A stretch of DNA of 64,000 nucleotides from Bacteroidales bacterium (GTDB lineage: Bacteria > Bacteroidota > Bacteroidia > Bacteroidales > Bacteroidaceae): positions 221,256 to 285,255 of the forward strand of contig SUXQ01000001.1 of the NCBI GenBank assembly GCA_015060905.1, in the 5' to 3' direction. Both the position numbers and the translations under genes were made by a program. This document shows positions 63,256 through 64,000 of this stretch, one piece after another; the stretch's first letter is position 1, and every line of letters begins with the position of its first letter. The notes under the pieces are model-generated. The model was not told the DNA's origin and searched no databases. It saw only the letters and a program-made list of their open reading frames with translations.

Positions 63256-64000
63256 CTAATTCTGCACTTTGTTTGCTGCAAAGGCGGGGTTATTCCAATG
63301 GTTGAATTGTTGCTTAAGTAATATAATTGCCAATATTCCAGAAATAAAATCGGCAATGGGAATGCTGTACCACACGCCATCCTCGCCCATGTAACGGGGC
63401 AGGATAATCAGCAGGGGAATAAGGAACAGTACCTGCCTTGTAAGTGATAGGAATATGGCCTTGTTCACCTTGCCAACGCTTTGAAAAAAGTTGGTGGCTA
63501 CCATTTGTACGCCGGCGAGTATGATGAACATCGAGGATATTCTCATGCCTTTTGAGGCATTGGCGATAAGTGTCGTGTCTGTTGTAAAGGCGCGTGAAAT
63601 AAGTTCGGGAATACCCTCGCACAGTGCGAATCCGGTAAATGTGACGATAACTGCCCACCACATTGTTTGTTTCAGCGTCTCTTTCACTCGTTCGTAGTTG
63701 CGTGCGCCGAAGTTATAACCTACTATGGGTTGCATACCTTGTGTAACGCCCAGCACAACCATTATGAATATGAAAATCACTCGGTTGGCTATTCCGTAAG
63801 AGGCTATGGCCATATCGCCGTTGTCGCCGTACATTCTTAGTCCTTTGTTTATTATTATGACAACAATACAGGCGGCGGCATTTATGAGAAATGGTGATAG
63901 TCCTATTGCCAAAATTCCTTTAACGAAGCGTGCCCGCAGTGCATATATCCCTTTGTGTAGATGCAGAAGTTCGTTGGGGTTGCTCAACAGTCTTAGTTGC
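63256..64000 (-). CDS. MATE-family efflux transporter, C-terminal part (5' end outside window)
   Basis: The frame is open to the edge of the window, so the start lies beyond it. The 248 codons present cover about six membrane segments, with the MATE motifs QGMQPIVGYNFGARNYERVK and ILAGVQMVATNFFQSVGKVN. These cation-driven exporters remove drugs and other toxic compounds. The last TM helix is followed by a short tail. It is first in an apparent operon with the kinase-like and phosphodiesterase genes. The substrate cannot be predicted. Confidence 0.9.
   Translation of the reverse strand, partial: QLRLLSNPNELLHLHKGIYALRARFVKGILAIGLSPFLINAAACIVVIIINKGLRMYGDNGDMAIASYGIANRVIFIFIMVVLGVTQGMQPIVGYNFGARNYERVKETLKQTMWWAVIVTFTGFALCEGIPELISRAFTTDTTLIANASKGMRISSMFIILAGVQMVATNFFQSVGKVNKAIFLSLTRQVLFLIPLLIILPRYMGEDGVWYSIPIADFISGILAIILLKQQFNHWNNPAFAANKVQN

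Noticed and set aside
1-64000. CRISPR array, tRNA or rRNA genes, insertion sequences, prophage
   Set aside because: Reading through the window showed no regular short repeats with spacers, no cloverleaf or rRNA stretches, and no transposase, integrase or phage proteins.

Overview
The window looks like a chromosomal segment from a member of the Bacteroidales (Bacteroidota), probably a gut or rumen Prevotella- or Bacteroides-like glycan degrader. The evidence is: promoters of the Bacteroidota type (TTTG-N19/20-TAnnTTTG), BspA-type leucine-rich-repeat surface proteins, the acpP-fabF-rnc cluster, a DUF4254-GT9 pair, DUF3109, the two-subunit methylmalonyl-CoA mutase of propionate production, and many periplasmic or surface glycoside hydrolases. 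No tRNA, rRNA, CRISPR array, transposase or phage gene was seen.

Region 1 (1-17.3 kb) is a glycan locus framed by two nearly identical ~0.5-kb direct repeats, each the 3' end of a BspA-like gene plus its terminator. Between them lie a small lipoprotein gene and a nine-gene minus-strand operon for beta-mannan breakdown: mannobiose 2-epimerase, AraC regulator, CE1-type esterase with an N-terminal CBM48-like domain, GH26-CE7 fusion, GH26, GH59-GH26 fusion, GH36, GH130 mannosylglucose phosphorylase and a GPH sugar symporter. Epimerase, phosphorylase and symporter are the known Bacteroides mannobiose route. Three GH26 modules, two esterases, an alpha-galactosidase and a GH59 beta-galactosidase module fused to a mannanase suggest a target that is acetylated and carries beta-Gal as well as alpha-Gal, such as plant beta-galactoglucomannan. 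No SusC/SusD pair is present. The symporter gene carries a heptamer tandem repeat inside its reading frame.

Region 2 (17.4-24.1 kb) holds a class II Fic protein, then housekeeping genes: rnc, fabF, acpP, pdxB, and a DUF4254-GT9 pair probably involved in cell-envelope glycan synthesis.

Region 3 (24.1-34.9 kb) is a second glycan locus without SusC/SusD: GH97 (retaining type), a secreted beta-propeller of unknown function, two tandem GH140-like (DUF4038) enzymes, a divergent GntR regulator and a GH27 alpha-galactosidase. The divergent promoters of the regulator and the GH140 operon each carry one copy of a ~23-nt operator-like sequence, arranged as mirror images.

Region 4 (35-64 kb) is mostly core metabolism and envelope: DUF3109, gpmI, Nudix, a 1005-residue TPR protein with a partner beta-barrel, two DUF1080 proteins, pnp, a TlpA-like protein without catalytic cysteines, greA, a HIT protein, pyrC, a stand-alone MetH activation domain, plsC, a PorE-like lipoprotein, an ECF sigma operon, topB, mutB-mutA, a phosphodiesterase, a cytidylate-kinase-like protein and the 3' part of a MATE transporter gene. 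Long, often perfectly palindromic hairpins separate most convergent transcription units.
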